In this document: positions 36,050 to 47,744 of the stretch, one piece after another | How the letters are laid out: each line of letters begins with the position of its first letter | How positions within the stretch are numbered: position 1 is the first letter of the stretch | Origin: Tetracentron sinense | Taxonomy: Eukaryota > Streptophyta > Magnoliopsida > Trochodendrales > Trochodendraceae | Assembly: GCA_015143295.1 (NCBI GenBank) | Contig: CM026568.1 | Coordinates: 37,518,441 to 37,582,440 of the forward strand | Reading direction: 5' to 3' | Length of the DNA stretch: 64,000 nt | Made by a program: the position numbers and the translations under genes | Notes under the pieces: generated by a model | Told to the model about the DNA's origin: nothing | The model's input: only the letters and a program-made list of their open reading frames with translations | The model's database searches: none

Positions 36050-36164
36050 GAAGTGTTTTCATCCCGTAGATGTTGAAAGAATCCTTGCCGAACTCCATGA
36101 AGGTATCTGTGGCATTCATTCTAGAGGAAGAACAATGTCTTACCGAGCTTTGGGACAAGGTTAT
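36050..36164 (+). repeat. 115-bp direct repeat, copy A (flanks insert)
   Basis: Identical to 37644-37758 except for one base (position 8 of the repeat: T here, G in copy B). It encodes the integrase finger segment ending GQGY. Together the copies bracket the 1479-bp insert. Confidence 0.97.
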
Positions 36165-37643
36165 ATGTGTTAACATATTCCGGTGTCAAAACAAATGAAT
36201 CTAGGTATCTAAGTGTGTATCTTGTGTCGTTGCCGTCAAGCATTCGCAAACAAGTGAAGTTGAAGACCGTTGAAGACTCGGTTTGATCATTTCCTTCATA
36301 GAATGGTAAGGGACCTAGATACCATGCTACCATAGGTGGGAATTGACTTAGAATAATCCTAATATGATGCCTTAGGTGGTAAGTGTCCTAAACTAATCAT
36401 ACGGACCCTAGGTGATGAGATAAACAGTGCAAAACTTGTTTTAAACTCTGAAATTTTTTCAAAAAACCAAGGTTGCTTGTTTTGGACATATCTCCCAAAC
36501 CGTAGCTCAGATGTTGCTCCATAATATGTCAAATCGACCACGTTGAAAAGAGCTACAACTTTTTTGAAGAGACCAAGAGCTAAAAAACAAACTTTTAACT
36601 TTGTTTTTCACCTCAGGGTCGACCCTCAACACCCAAGGTCGACCCTGAAGTGCCAAAAATCTGTATGGTGTTTTGGGACAGCAAGTTAAAAATTTGAGGT
36701 TCGACCCCCAAGGATACTTGGGTTGACCTAAGTGTACATTAGGGTCGACCCAAGTATCCTTGGGGGTCAACCCTGATATGGAAAACTCTCCTAAAACATT
36801 TTTTTGGTTTCCCCTTTGGTTTTAAACACTTTTAGCAACTTCCATCATGGGTTTTGAGCTCCCTACATATGGGGAACCCCTCTAGTTCGTGTAGCACGGC
36901 CTTGAGAGTGTGTAGAGAGGTTTTTTAAGTTTCTCCAGAGGTTATAGAACCTATGGAAATTGTTGTTCTCTACCCTTTTTGTTAGGTGCATTCTACCTAG
37001 AGATTACAAGCCTAAAGCTCCATATTAGCTTGTTTGGACTTGTGCATTGAAGGAATCCATCTAGGTATTGATTTCTATCAAACCATCAACCCGTTCTGGA
37101 TAGAACATCTTGGCCGGAGTGTTCCGGAGCCTTTGCGAAGGAGATCGATTTGAGACGAATCGTGGTAGTGTGATTTGGTTGGTGGAATCCGAAGCCGTCA
37201 TTGACGGAGATCAATCGGAAGGTCGTGGACTGTTTGCGAGACACAAAGATAAGTACAAGCGGCTGCGGTTGATCAGGGGACTTGAGAGTACGTGATGAAT
37301 TTTCAAGGTGTGGAGGACTAAGAACTAAATGATCAAAGTGTTGAGTCTAAAGGAGTTAAGTTCGAGTCTTGTAAGTTTTTGTTTACTTTGTCTTAATGAT
37401 TTCTCTTGGCTGGACTAGGCCCCGTGGTTTTTCCCGGAAGAGTTTCCATGTAAAAATCCTTGTGTTGTGGTTTGCTTGGCTTTCTATTTTTCGCACTTAA
37501 AGTACATCATCCCTTAATTTATAACTTAATTGTTAAAACATCAAAAAGGATAGATAGACTTATAGGGAGCACTAACCATCCCCTTGACTTTGTGAGTTCT
37601 TAACTCAAACCTTGATTTGAGGTTCACCGAATTGATTTTTTCA
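36165..37643. mobile_element. Copia-LTR-like insert inside integrase, 1479 bp
   Basis: It starts ATGTGTTAACATATTCCGG and ends ...GATTTTTTCA. It holds an inverted-repeat cluster built on GGGTCGACCC / CCCAAGGATACTTGGG (36616-36775). Its downstream half (GGCCCCGTGGTTTTTCCCGG, AAATCCTTGTGTTGTGGTTT, CTATTTTTCGCA) resembles the 3' half of plant copia LTRs. No internal region, PBS or second LTR is present, so a solo LTR or LTR fragment is likely. Instead of a ~5-bp duplication it is flanked by 115-bp repeats. Confidence 0.65.
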
Positions 37644-37758
37644 GAAGTGTGTTCATCCCGTAGATGTTGAAAGAATCCTTGCCGAACTCCATGAAGGTAT
37701 CTGTGGCATTCATTCTAGAGGAAGAACAATGTCTTACCGAGCTTTGGGACAAGGTTAT
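37644..37758 (+). repeat. 115-bp direct repeat, copy B (flanks insert)
   Basis: Second copy of 36050-36164 with 114/115 identity by eye. The integrase frame resumes from it (SYRALGQGYFWPYMQADAKK). Confidence 0.97.
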
Positions 37759-39634
37759 TTTTGGCCTTATATGCAAGCTGATGCAAAAAAATATGTGAAG
37801 AGATGTAGCCAATGTCAGCGTTATGCTCGGTTAATCCATGCTCCAGCTCAAGAGCTCAACACCGTGTCCCAGCCTTGGCCATTTGCTCATTGGGGGCTTG
37901 ATATTGTGGGACCCTTTCCCAAAGCTCCAAGCAATCTAATCTTTCTCTTAGTGGCTACTAACTACTTCTCTCGTTGGATTGAAGCTATCCCCTCGCCCGT
38001 ATCAGAGAACAGGAGGTAAAGAAGTTTATTTGGGAGCACATCATCTGTAGATTTGACATTCCTCATTCCATCATTACTGACAACGGAAAGTAGTTTACGG
38101 GGAGAATTATTGCTGAATTTTGCAATGAGCTTAAGATTAAGCACATCTTCTTATCACCTTATTATCCTCAAGGGAATGGACTGGCCGAGGCAGCTAACAA
38201 GAATATCCTGAACGCACTGAAAAGAAGGTTGGAAGATTCAAAGGGAAAGTGGACCAGCGAGCTGCATCATGTGTTGTGGGTATATAGGACAACGCCAAGA
38301 AGTCTTACAAATGAAACTCCATTCTCTCTGGCCAATAGGATGGAAGCTGGAATTCTCACAGAGATCAATCTACCCACAATACGTACTCGTAATAGCAGAA
38401 AGGTAAAAGGGAAAGACATGAATGTTGAGCTCATGGCTGTTCATCTGGACTTATTAGAAGAGAAGCGAGAAGATGCTAGCATCTAGATAGGAAGATATCA
38501 GCAACAACTAAGGAAAGCCTACAACAAGAAAGTACAACAGAGAGTACTTCAGGTCGGGGATCTCATCCTTCGTAAAGTGTTCCAGAATACTAGAGAGCTT
38601 AAATGTGGAAAGGTAGGGCCTAATTGGGAGGGAACTTATATTGTAGATCGACTTGGTAGCCTTGGTGTATGCTACCTTAAAGATTTACAAGGTAATGTAA
38701 TACAAAAATCCTGGAACATTATGAACTTAAGGCAATTTTTTCAATAAAATTACGAGTTGTGCACCCATCTGTTCTTGCATTTATACAACTGTTCTATTAG
38801 TCTATTCAAATTGAGTAAGACATCTCGAATGTTTTGTAAAATCAAGTAATGTGACGTAGGATGCATCGGGAATTCGTTGTAGGACACATGTGGCTTGGAC
38901 AAATGAATTGTCATCTGAGCAAATCGAGCGGCTTACACTAATGAAAAGTCATCCTGAGTAAAGTGTCCCACTACGAATTTTCATAAGTTCATTCTATGGA
39001 ATGTTATTTGTGAGCTTACATTCATGATGTATTACAGTGTTGCCCCTCAGTGATCTTTCTATCTACGAAGTGATCGCGCCTTATCACCATGTGAAAAGAC
39101 CAAGTGCTAGTGTCTTTTCTCTTGAGTGTTATCATTCTCAGCATATATCCATGTCCCTTATAGTTATACGTATACTATGCCTTATCCAAAGTTAAGAGTT
39201 AATTAATTTAATCTTTGTTTTATATGAACGAGTTACCCTTTGTGCTTTATAAACAAACGCAAAGAAGAAAGGAACAAAGGTTGATAGTCATAAAACCCTC
39301 GACGGATCAAATTATAACGGAGACAAAACAAAAGAAAGACAATGGCGACAACAGGAAAAAGCAAAAATAGAGACAACGGTCTTCAGGCAACAGCAGAACC
39401 TTCAGCAGTGGAAGAATCATTAATGATATGGACAATGGAAGACGGTTCAGCAGTAAGAGCATCCGATGTTGGAACAGCTGGAGGATCAACAGGCATCTCC
39501 GACGGGGTAGAGGTAGGACCTTCAGATGGAAGAGGCTTATCAACCCCTTCTACTTCCGGTTCCTCACCAGGTTGAGAGATGAAAGAGCTTTGGAGCTCCG
39601 ATTGATCAGCATCTTCTCTTAATCGTCCTTGCCG

Positions 39635-41687
39635 TCAAAGCATCTTCATCAACTCAACCTCAGTCTCCGCCTGATCTCCATCGAGCAAGCGATCCATCTC
39701 CATTTGGAAGTGTTGACGAAGTCTTTCAGTTATTGTTTTGGTCGCAGCCTTCTCTTCCTCAAGCTCTTTTGCGAGAACAGCCTTCGTCGCCTCTGACTGC
39801 TCGAGCTGCCTCTCCAGAGCCTGGAAAACTGCCTCCAGTACACTAAGCCGAAGGATAGCAGCATCAACTTCTCTCCTTGCCCTCATTTCTCCTTCCACTG
39901 TCTCGCCTCTTCTTGAGCCGTGTCCAGCTTATTTTCAGCCTTTTGCTTGTCTGCCTAGGCTTGTAGCCATTCACGGTGTGAGGTATTTCTCTGCTCTTCC
40001 ATAGCAGTAGCTTTGTCTTTCCAGTACGTAATTGCATCCTTAAGGTTGGTATGACGTTTGGTGCTACGATTTTACATCTCTGTAACTGCATTGTTCATTT
40101 GTGAAAGAAAATGCAAAGTTAGTACAACATGAAAGATAATAAAATAGGAGCAAATAAAGAACAGTGGGAAGAAGTTACCATTGCAAGAGATTTGTTCGCG
40201 GTATAGTACAGTTCCACTGAAGTCATCTGCTCTACTGCTTTGACATCAGCAAGAAGTCTCATGGCGTAATTCAAGGCCAAAGCCACCTTTTTATTGATCA
40301 TTGTCGAGTCTTCCATGTTCGGCTGACCATATTTGGCGAAGTTAGGGATCCAGAGATTAGAACTCCCCGGTATGCCTATCTCCCGTTGTGCAGGAGTAGC
40401 AGATGTAGCGGCGCCAGCAGGAGCAGTAGCAGCGGGAGCAGTGTCGATCACTAAGGAACCAGCAACGGTAGTTGGCTCCTCGGTTTGTAAAAAGGCTGAA
40501 GGCAGAGGTGCAGCAACCTTTCCTTTGTCAAGGCGTGTCTCTTCCTTCTTTTGTTTCTTAGCCTGAGGTTCGGCCGGTGCGTCTGTCTTTTTTCTCTTTG
40601 CCGACTCAGTGACTATAGCATGTTGTTTCTTCGGCGGTTGAGGAGGAAGAGTGGATGGTCGTGTCGAACGAGGCTTCCGGACCAGAGAATGGGGGTTATT
40701 CATCGTTTCATCTTCTTCTTCTTCTTTAACGAGAACAAGAGCAGGATGAGAGGAGGATGGACCAACTTTCCCTTGATCGTTGGAAGAAATTGGATTCAGT
40801 TCGTATGCTAACTCCCAAAGTTGTCTCTTCGGCAGCGGCTTCCACCTTACGTAGTCTGCCCCCTTCGCTTGACCAATGGATGCTAATACCCATTGTTCAG
40901 TAGGGGTGAGATCCATAAAGCGTATTCTATTCGGATCTGAAAAGAGACAAAAGTGTCAGCACCACGAGTGATGAGTAAAGAGATTATGACAAAGGATGGT
41001 GAAAACGTGAGAACAAGACAACGTAAGAATATAGACAGCAGGTAGCGGACAATGGAGTTAATTACCTGGTTTCTCTTGAAAGATGTTAGGAACAGAGGAA
41101 TTCCCCGATTTCCAAGCTCCGGAGACAATAAAAGGCATTGCCTTCCAGTTCTTATCTATCTCTGTCAGACCAGAATTAAAGTCGGGAACTTTGGGTTTTT
41201 GATTCCAAGCGTAATAATTCTCGATGTCATCACTACTTCCACGACACTTTACAAGGTGACGAAAATGGAAGAGATGTCTGGCATCAATTCGGTATCCGTC
41301 CTTGATAAACTTGATCACCAAGGACATGTATTTATGGAAATTTGGGTGCATCTGACCTAGAGCAAGCTACAGAATGGAAATGACAGATTCTAGAACGGGA
41401 TATAAGGGAAACCGTAGTCCAGCCTCGAGTTGAGCAAGGTAGACAACGGTGCAAGTAAAAGAGTGCTTATTGATCAAAGCGTCTTCTCGTTTGAAGTGGA
41501 GATGAACTTGAGGCAAGAAGTCGAAGCGAGTTCGATAGAGGTCTAGATAATCTTTTTGGTCTTGACGGAATTCGGGAGTTTCAGCATTATAGGCACCATA
41601 TGGTACACTGATAGAGCAACTAGCATTGTCATTAGTAGGGACCCTAACTTCTTCGTCTACCTTAACGATTGCTAAGGAAGAAGACAT
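39635..41687 (-). pseudogene. Antisense extra ORF of the Tat element, with introns
   Basis: Exon 1 is 41687-41066 (starts MSSSLAIVKVDEEVRV; one TAG at 41369-41367 before LALGQMHPNF). Intron 41065-40937 has donor CCAG/GTAATT and acceptor TTTCAG/AT, and restores KPDPNRIRFMDLTPTEQW in frame. Exon 2 is 40936-40179, with a Pro/Lys/Glu-rich low-complexity stretch (AEPQAKKQKKEETRLDKGK) and donor GCAATG/GTAACT. A third, damaged coiled-coil exon reaches 39635 (LERQLEQSEATKAVLAKELE). Tat elements such as Grande are known to carry an antisense ORF here. Its function is unknown. It resembles plant 'putative transposon protein' sequences. Confidence 0.75.
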
Positions 41688-42407
41688 GATGGCAAGAAAA
41701 AGGGTAGTATCCGAGTGATTCAGAATAGGGAAGCAAGACAGAGGAAGGCATAGGGCTAGAAAAGAAAAGAGCAAAAACACAACAAAAGAACAAGAATAGA
41801 TAGTAAGCAAAGAGCAGAGTCTTACCAAAATCAAAACTGTGATGTGCAAGATTAGAAGAAAGCAGAAAACTTGGAAGCTTGAAGTCCTTAGTTGAGGCGC
41901 AAATTCGGCAGAGTAACAGTGCTTCAATAAAAAGGTGCAGAAGATAAGGCAATGTTGCGACATATTTATAGGGAACTCAAAAAGAATTGCGAGACGAGAA
42001 AGGCTTTCATTGGTGTCGTACATGTACGCTAGAGCAAGGTCAGGATAGTCATTTCCTTGAAAATTTGAATATCATGTCAGACATAACTTTGTCCAGGACA
42101 AAAGTATCCTTCATCTTCGTCATACACATAAGGGAGGGTAGGGGCATGATTGTCGTTTACACAAAACAGCGTAACCGTCGAAAAGGATAAATGCGCCTTG
42201 AGCTCCGCAAAAAGTGATGATGACAGCCTGCCATGCATTAATAAGGCAATGACAGTTTCGTATGCATGGGACAGTTGGCACATCGCTTCGCGTTTCATCT
42301 TATTACTCACACAACGTTTCGGTCATCATGAAGGGGCAGGTATTCTTTGTGCATTGAGCTATTGATGTTACTACGAACTATGTTCAATATATCATCAAGG
42401 GGCAAAT

Positions 42408-43105
42408 TGTAAAGGAGAAAATTCGTAATTTATCTAAGTGTTGTGACAAGTATGTTTTTGGAGTTATAATGATGGATATGAGCTCATATGTGTTTTTGAG
42501 TATATATTCGTTGTGCGTATGACAACGGGCTCGTTGTGCTCCCCACAACAGAAACGTTGTCTTCTAGACAATGGAGTCATAGTCGTTAAGACGGCGGTAT
42601 CGTCCTTGTTATAACAATGGACCAATGCTTTAGTCAAACAGCGAGACCGACTCGCAGGAGGAAGTGATCAAGAGGCGATCATTCTACTCTGACAGTAGAA
42701 GAAAAACACTGTCTTGACATTTAATGCTGATCACTTCTGCGTGCTATCAAAACAAACCGACTCAGCTAATAGTAGGCTCCCACGTGTGACACGTAAGCTC
42801 CAAATCTGTCAGACATATTTGGTAATGATCATTCAGCACGTGATATGGGCATCTATGGCCATCCATGGGCATCCTGAGCTAAACCTATAAATACCCCCAG
42901 AGCTTCAGTGAATAAGGACCGAAAAATTATTACAAACCTAACCAAGAAATCTCGTATCTTACACTCTTGTTGCTCTTACTATTTATCATCTTCTCCACAT
43001 ACTTACTTTAGCATCGGAGTGCAAGACAGGGTTCAAACCCTCCACCTTCAACCTTCTACCAGTAAACCAGAGCTTCTGCAGCAGCTATTGACGCGTGGCT
43101 TTTCT
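42408..43105 (+). repeat. 3' LTR of the Tat element
   Basis: The tract ATCAAGGGGCAAAT (polypurine tract type) ends at 42407, and the LTR starts TGTAAAGGAGAAAATTCG. It contains TATAAATA (42886-42893) followed about 30 bp later by a leader-like stretch, and terminates before about 43105. The exact 3' end is not fixed because no partner LTR is in the window to align. Confidence 0.7.
42886..42893 (+). promoter_or_regulatory. TATA box of the Tat LTR
   Basis: TATAAATA followed by CCCCC, the usual layout of Tat-lineage LTR promoters. It lies about 480 bp into the LTR. It could drive transcripts rightward into the intergenic region. Confidence 0.7.
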
Positions 43106-44699
43106 GAAAATTTCCACTTCAGTTTTGGTTGGATGATTTAGGGTTTTTCCCAAAATGGGTAGGCTTTGAATGAGTTCAATTTAAATGGGGGTGATGGGAA
43201 AGTCTTTAGGGCGTCGGGGTGATTTGATCTGAAATTGCATCGCCATTAACATAATAACCGAACTCTGTATTAAACACATGCCAAGCAGTATTTTCAGCAT
43301 TATTGAAGAGACAGAAGTGAAGTTTTTGCATTGAGTTTTTGCTTTAAAAGAGTTCAAAGACATGATATTATTAATGATATTTGAGAGATCTAAATATAGT
43401 GGCCTGAACTTCCTGTATTTTATTGGTTGTTCCTGATTTTGCTCTCCAATAGAGGGGGAGATAATTTTGAGTTTGATGGTTGCTCCCTTGGGATCTAGGG
43501 CCCTTTGGAATGTCATTCGTGAAGTAGTAATGAAATTATGAAACCCAGCTTGTCAGAGGCATTAATATTAGATGTTTTTCACACCCTTCATGCAAAGAAC
43601 ATAGTTCAGAGTCTTCAGACATAGGAGATTGAGTTTCTACGGTAAACAATCACTAAAAAACATGGTTCATGCTCTTCCACATTCATTCCCATTAATGTTA
43701 TCTCAATGTACCTACATCTTTTATACGGTTATGAAAAAGAGTTCCTCTCATTGTGAGAAAAATAAATGAGAATGATGATCATATAAAATGGTCTACAGCA
43801 AAAGCCATATTGAATGATCAACAAGAAGTTAGATTCTTAGACATCCTTCAAATAAACTTTGTAATTTCCTCTATAGATGTAGCTGCAGTAGTATGGTTTA
43901 ACTTCCTTTAATCCTCTGGGAGGTTCACATGCAGGAGCATATTTGGTTTTTGTAGTAGAGTGAGTGGACAATTTTACAGAGCGTTGGTAAAGCAGAAGAA
44001 GATTTCAAGCTGAAAATCTCAAGTTGAAATATAGGCACACATTCAGACATTGATTCTAACTAAAATACTCACAATGTGCCAATATCATTTACTTGATATC
44101 CCAAATTAGGTAAATGATATCATTTCAATGGGCAATGGATAAATTGATAATTTTTTAATTTCAATCTCATAACTTCTAGAAAATGTTTACCCAATGATGG
44201 ATCTTCCAATCTCATTTTTTTTTTCTCTCTCTCTCTCTCTTTAGAGAGCTCAGCTACACCGTAGACATATCTTTCTCAGGATTTCATGAGAGGAATCACT
44301 AGTTAACTTATTAGATTGGCATCCCTTTTAAAGATGGAGGGGATGTGTGGGAGTTACAGATGATAGAAGTGTGGAGAGTGGTAATGAAGTTGGGCAGATA
44401 AGATAGATATCTCTGGACCATTTGTGATTCTTTTCAACTGTCCAAGCCATATCATTTCCAGTTGACCATCAACATGTTGAGTTTGTAGTTTCTACGGAAA
44501 ATTGAAATCCCATATGTTATGATACGTTTTACTATAGTCTTGGAGTGGAGCCTCACTGGCTACAAATAGGAGAAGGAGATTATACCTTAGTGAGGTTGCA
44601 CTTTGTAGGGAGCTGCAATGCAAGACATTAAGACCAAGAGGAAAGTATAATTTAATAAATATGATGGCTCATATATGAGAATGGGAAGGTGTTGAGCAC

Positions 44700-44970
44700 C
44701 TTTACCCACAGGTCAACACGTGTCCCTTTTAATTCTTATTAACTGTGGTTAGGATTTACTAACCCTTAGGGTTTGACAATCTAACCTTGATATTTAATGT
44801 ATGTATTTAAGTCTGGTTAAGAATTTTTAACCGAGTCAATATTTTGCAATATTTGTTTAAAAACACAAGATTATATTGTTGAACTTCAAAAGTTAGTGAA
44901 TCTTAATCATAATAAATAGGGGTTAAAAGGGCCACGTGTTAACCTGTGGGTACGGTTGAACTCGGGGAGA
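44700..44970. repeat. Inverted-repeat (MITE-like) element
   Basis: The left arm TACCCACAGGTCAACACGTG, with CTTTTAATTCTTATTAACTG after it, is repeated in inverted orientation at the right (CACGTGTTAACCTGTGGGTA). The right flank has a 9-bp-arm hairpin GGTTGAACT/AGTTCAACC. The words CTAACCCTTAGGGTTTGA relate it to the array at 25911-26640. The ends and duplication are not defined. Confidence 0.6.
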
Positions 44971-45236
44971 GTTCAACCGTATTTGACTATGATCTGATCT
45001 CGAGGAAGTGATGTCAGATAAGCTTAGGGAGTTGAGAGACGTTGGATGAGGAATGAGGTTACATGGAGAGGAGAAACCATGTGCATAGAGTATAGTGAGA
45101 GTGGGAACAGGGGATATTTGTGGGATATGGAGGAATGAGAAAAATATAGGAAGAGATGTTATGGAGTGGGGTTAGGGACAGGTGGGTGGAGAATAGAGGA
45201 GACGCATGTAAATGATTCAACCACTCCTTTGTACTT

Positions 45237-45276
45237 CTTTTATATGTTTTTTTTTGTTGAAAAAAAACATATAAAA
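45237..45276. repeat. Perfect long hairpin
   Basis: TTTTATATGTTTTTTTT, a short GTTG-centred loop, then AAAAAAAACATATAAAA. The AT-rich arms could extrude as a cruciform. No gene or transposon boundary was linked to it. Confidence 0.7.
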
Positions 45277-46094
45277 TATATCTTTGTGTTTATATGTTTT
45301 TATGATGATGTCTTTGTGTTTCTTATACAGTTATGTTTTGTTTGATGGGTAGAACATGATCCAATGGAAATATAAGATAGTGTGGAGATTTGCAATATTG
45401 CTAAGGATCTTGACAAGACAACAGTAGAAGGGCACCCCATGGATAATGGATTGAAAGCGGTTGAGATATGAAACATGTACCATTTAAATCCTAGCCATGA
45501 TGTCATTTACTGAAGAGTCCAATATTGAGAAAGTTCCACAAATCTTACACCCCCATCGGAGGGCGCATGAGAGGGAAACCAAGCAAAATAAAACACTTAA
45601 CATCTATCAAATTTTCTTTTAAGAGGTTTGGCATACGAATATCTTGATATTTCAAATATTTTATCAGCTTTCATTAAAGTAAAGATGAGTTGATAGGATA
45701 GCCTAGTATTTTACTCAATTTGCTCGAGTCACCCACCAAGGTAATGCGGTGTCCTGTAAGATGTTTAATTATAGCACGTCTCGCATAGGGATGATTGAAA
45801 ATTTTTACTATGGGTTGGGTTTAGGTCTGGACTGTTAGTTTTATTACTTAAATAAAATAATTTTTTTATTAATTGGTTGCAAGTGTTTCATTCATCTTGG
45901 CCATATCGATTGAAATAAGAAATATATTTATCATAAATGTTTACTTATGTGATATTAATTCAGATATTATTAAATTTAATTATTTTTTGAAATAATAATT
46001 TTGTTATTATCAATTATTTTCATACAATTTTTTTTATAAATAAGTACATTTTCTTTTTCTTTTGTCACATTTTTTTCTCCTAAGTCTGATCTTA

Positions 46095-46123
46095 TCCCGT
46101 GCATCGCACAGCGTGTTCGCTAG
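46095..46123 (+). mobile_element. Helitron 3' terminus
   Basis: CCCGTGCATCGCACAGCGTGTTCGCTAG followed by T: the same hairpin and CTAG ending as the Helitron at 29132-31641, with one arm mutated. The 5' TC end was not found within 43-46 kb, so the extent is unknown. Confidence 0.65.
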
Positions 46124-46140
46124 TAGTTTACTAAAACATT

Positions 46141-47734
46141 AGGGGTTTTTCCCAGTTGCCCCTTTATTATGGGGTTCTTCCCCAAATAACTAGGTTTTGA
46201 AAACCCTTCTCTAAATACCCTTATCATCAATTTTCCATAATTCAGTATTTATGAAAAGTCTTAAATACCCCTCAACTGATTTTGAAAGAAAAAGAAGAAG
46301 AAGAGAGATTTAGGTTCGTGGATGAGAGATCTTTGTTCCCACCCCATTTCCGGCGAGAGTTCTTCGTTCCCACCCCATTTCCGGCAAAAGTTCTTCATTC
46401 CAAGAAGAAGAAGAAGAAGAAGATATGTATGTGGATGAGATGAATGAAGCTTACCCACTCCCCTCATCTTCCAAATATCCCTCCATGACCATCTATACTG
46501 ATTTTGAAAGAAGAATAATAAAAAAGAAGAAGAAAAGATGAAAAAATCGCAAAAATCTGAGTTTCCTGAAGTTTTTTGCGCGTAAGGTCGATATAATGCA
46601 TCGACCCTATGCAAAATACATCAACCGCGTACAAAATACACTAGGTCGATACAATGCATCGACCCTGTGCAAAATGCATCGACCACGTACAAAATGCACT
46701 AGGTGGATGCAATGCATCGACCTCGTGCATTTTATGCATCGACCTCGTGCAAAATGCATCGACCGCGTACAAAATGGACTAGGTTGATGCAATGCATCGA
46801 CCTCGTGCATTTTGCATTTTATGCACCGACCCGTGCAAAATGCATAGACTGCGTACAAAATGGACTAAGTTAACGCAATGCATCGACCTTGTGCATTTTA
46901 TGCATCGACCCCATACAAAATGCATCGACCGCGTACAAAATGCACTAGGTTGATACAATGCATTGACCTCGTGCATTTTATGCATCGACCTCTTGCAAAA
47001 TGCATCGACCGTGTACAAAATGCATTAGGTTGATACAATGCATCGACCTTGTGCATTTTATGCATCGACCCCGTGCAAAATGCATCGACTGTGTACAAAA
47101 TGTACTAGGTTGATGCAATGCATCGACCCCGTGCATTTTATGCGTTTACCCCGTGCAAAATACATCGACCGTGTACAAAATGCACTAGGTTGATACAATG
47201 CATCGACCCCGTGCAAAATGCATCGATCGTCGTCTTCAAGCTTGGAAACATGAGTGTAAGTCATAGAAAATGGAAAAAAAACTAATGTAAACACATATAT
47301 AACATGAAATTTAAGGTTTTGAACCATAAATACAATGATTATAAACATTTTTCCATGAATTAATCATATATGTAATGATTTTTTTGAATTCATTTTTTTT
47401 AAAACACAAGAAACCTGAAAATGAGGGTTGTTCTTCGATTAATAACGTTTTTTCACGAAAAGAATATGGAAAGAACGCTCTTGGAACAAAGATCTCTCGC
47501 CGAAAATGGGGTGGGAACGAAGTTCTCTTGTCGGAAATAAGATGGGAACGAAGAACTCGTCGGAAATGAGGTAGGATACCAAAAGTCTTTTCTTCAAATG
47601 ATTTGGATAAAATGGGAAAAGTTCGCATGTGCAAATAGATGCATATGTGTGTGAGAAGCATTTAGAGAAGAGTTTTTAAAACCTGGTGATTTGGGGAAGA
47701 ATCCAAAACTAAAGGGGCAATTTGGGAAAAACTC
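46141..47734. mobile_element. MULE-like element carrying a minisatellite, 1.59 kb
   Basis: The ends AGGGGTTTTTCCCAGTTGCC and, reversed, GAGTTTTTCCCAAATTGCC are inverted repeats extending about 90 bp (CCCCTTTA, TTCTTCCCCAAAT, AAAACCCTTCTCTAAAT). They are flanked by a perfect 9-bp duplication TAAAACATT (46132-46140 and 47735-47743). A second inverted pair inside (GGAAATGGGGTGGGAACGAA-type words at 46340 and 47500) makes most of the element self-complementary. The centre is an 80-bp array. No transposase. It sits about 350 bp upstream of the SIEL start region. Confidence 0.88.
46641..47230. repeat. 80-bp minisatellite, ~7 copies
   Basis: The marker ACTAGGTTGATACAATGCAT starts (at CTAGG) at 46641, 46699, 46779, 46865, 46945, 47025, 47105 and 47185. 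Spacing is 80 bp for six of seven intervals once the first partial copy is set aside; one interval is 86. Each unit has several GCATCGACC and GTGCAAAATGCAT words. Confidence 0.92.
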
Positions 47735-47744
47735 TAAAACATTA

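Larger units (their letters stand above)
35831..38745 (+). pseudogene. Tat integrase, split by a 1479-bp insertion
   Basis: The HHCC finger is visible across the insert: LHEGICGIHS before it, and YVKRCSQCQRYA after it (37759 onward). The core follows: WGLDIVGPFPKAP (first D), TDNGK-stop-F (second D, TAG at 38091-38093 where Q is expected) and YYPQGNGLAEAANKNIL (E). It then continues VLWVYRTTPRSLTNETPF and the C-terminal region to about 38745. The 1479-bp insert sits between GQGY and FWPY of the finger. Further stops are at 38016-38018 (with frameshift) and 38484-38486. Confidence 0.88.
32105..43105 (+). mobile_element. 5'-truncated Tat-lineage Ty3/gypsy retrotransposon
   Basis: In order: partial gag, CCHC-type knuckle and protease, RT, gypsy RNase H remnant plus second (archaeal-type) RNase H, integrase, a spacer with an antisense extra ORF, polypurine tract and 3' LTR. 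The second RNase H and the extra ORF between pol and the 3' LTR are features of the Tat/Ogre/Retand lineage (established knowledge). No matching 5' LTR lies upstream, and gag starts mid-domain near 32105, so the left end is truncated. Several stops and frameshifts make it inactive. A 1479-bp insert interrupts integrase. Confidence 0.85.
43106..46084. other. AT-rich intergenic DNA with repeat fragments
   Basis: No gene recognised. It contains an inverted-repeat element at 44700-44970, a long hairpin at 45237-45276 and, at its right edge, a Helitron terminus. A (TC)n run is at about 44226-44241. Confidence 0.5.

Noticed and set aside
46607..47348. Several long minus-strand open frames with repeated peptides over 46.6-47.3 kb
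   Set aside because: They arise because the 80-bp unit has no stop codon on that strand in any frame. A period of 80 is not a multiple of three, so the frames simply cycle through the same stop-free unit.
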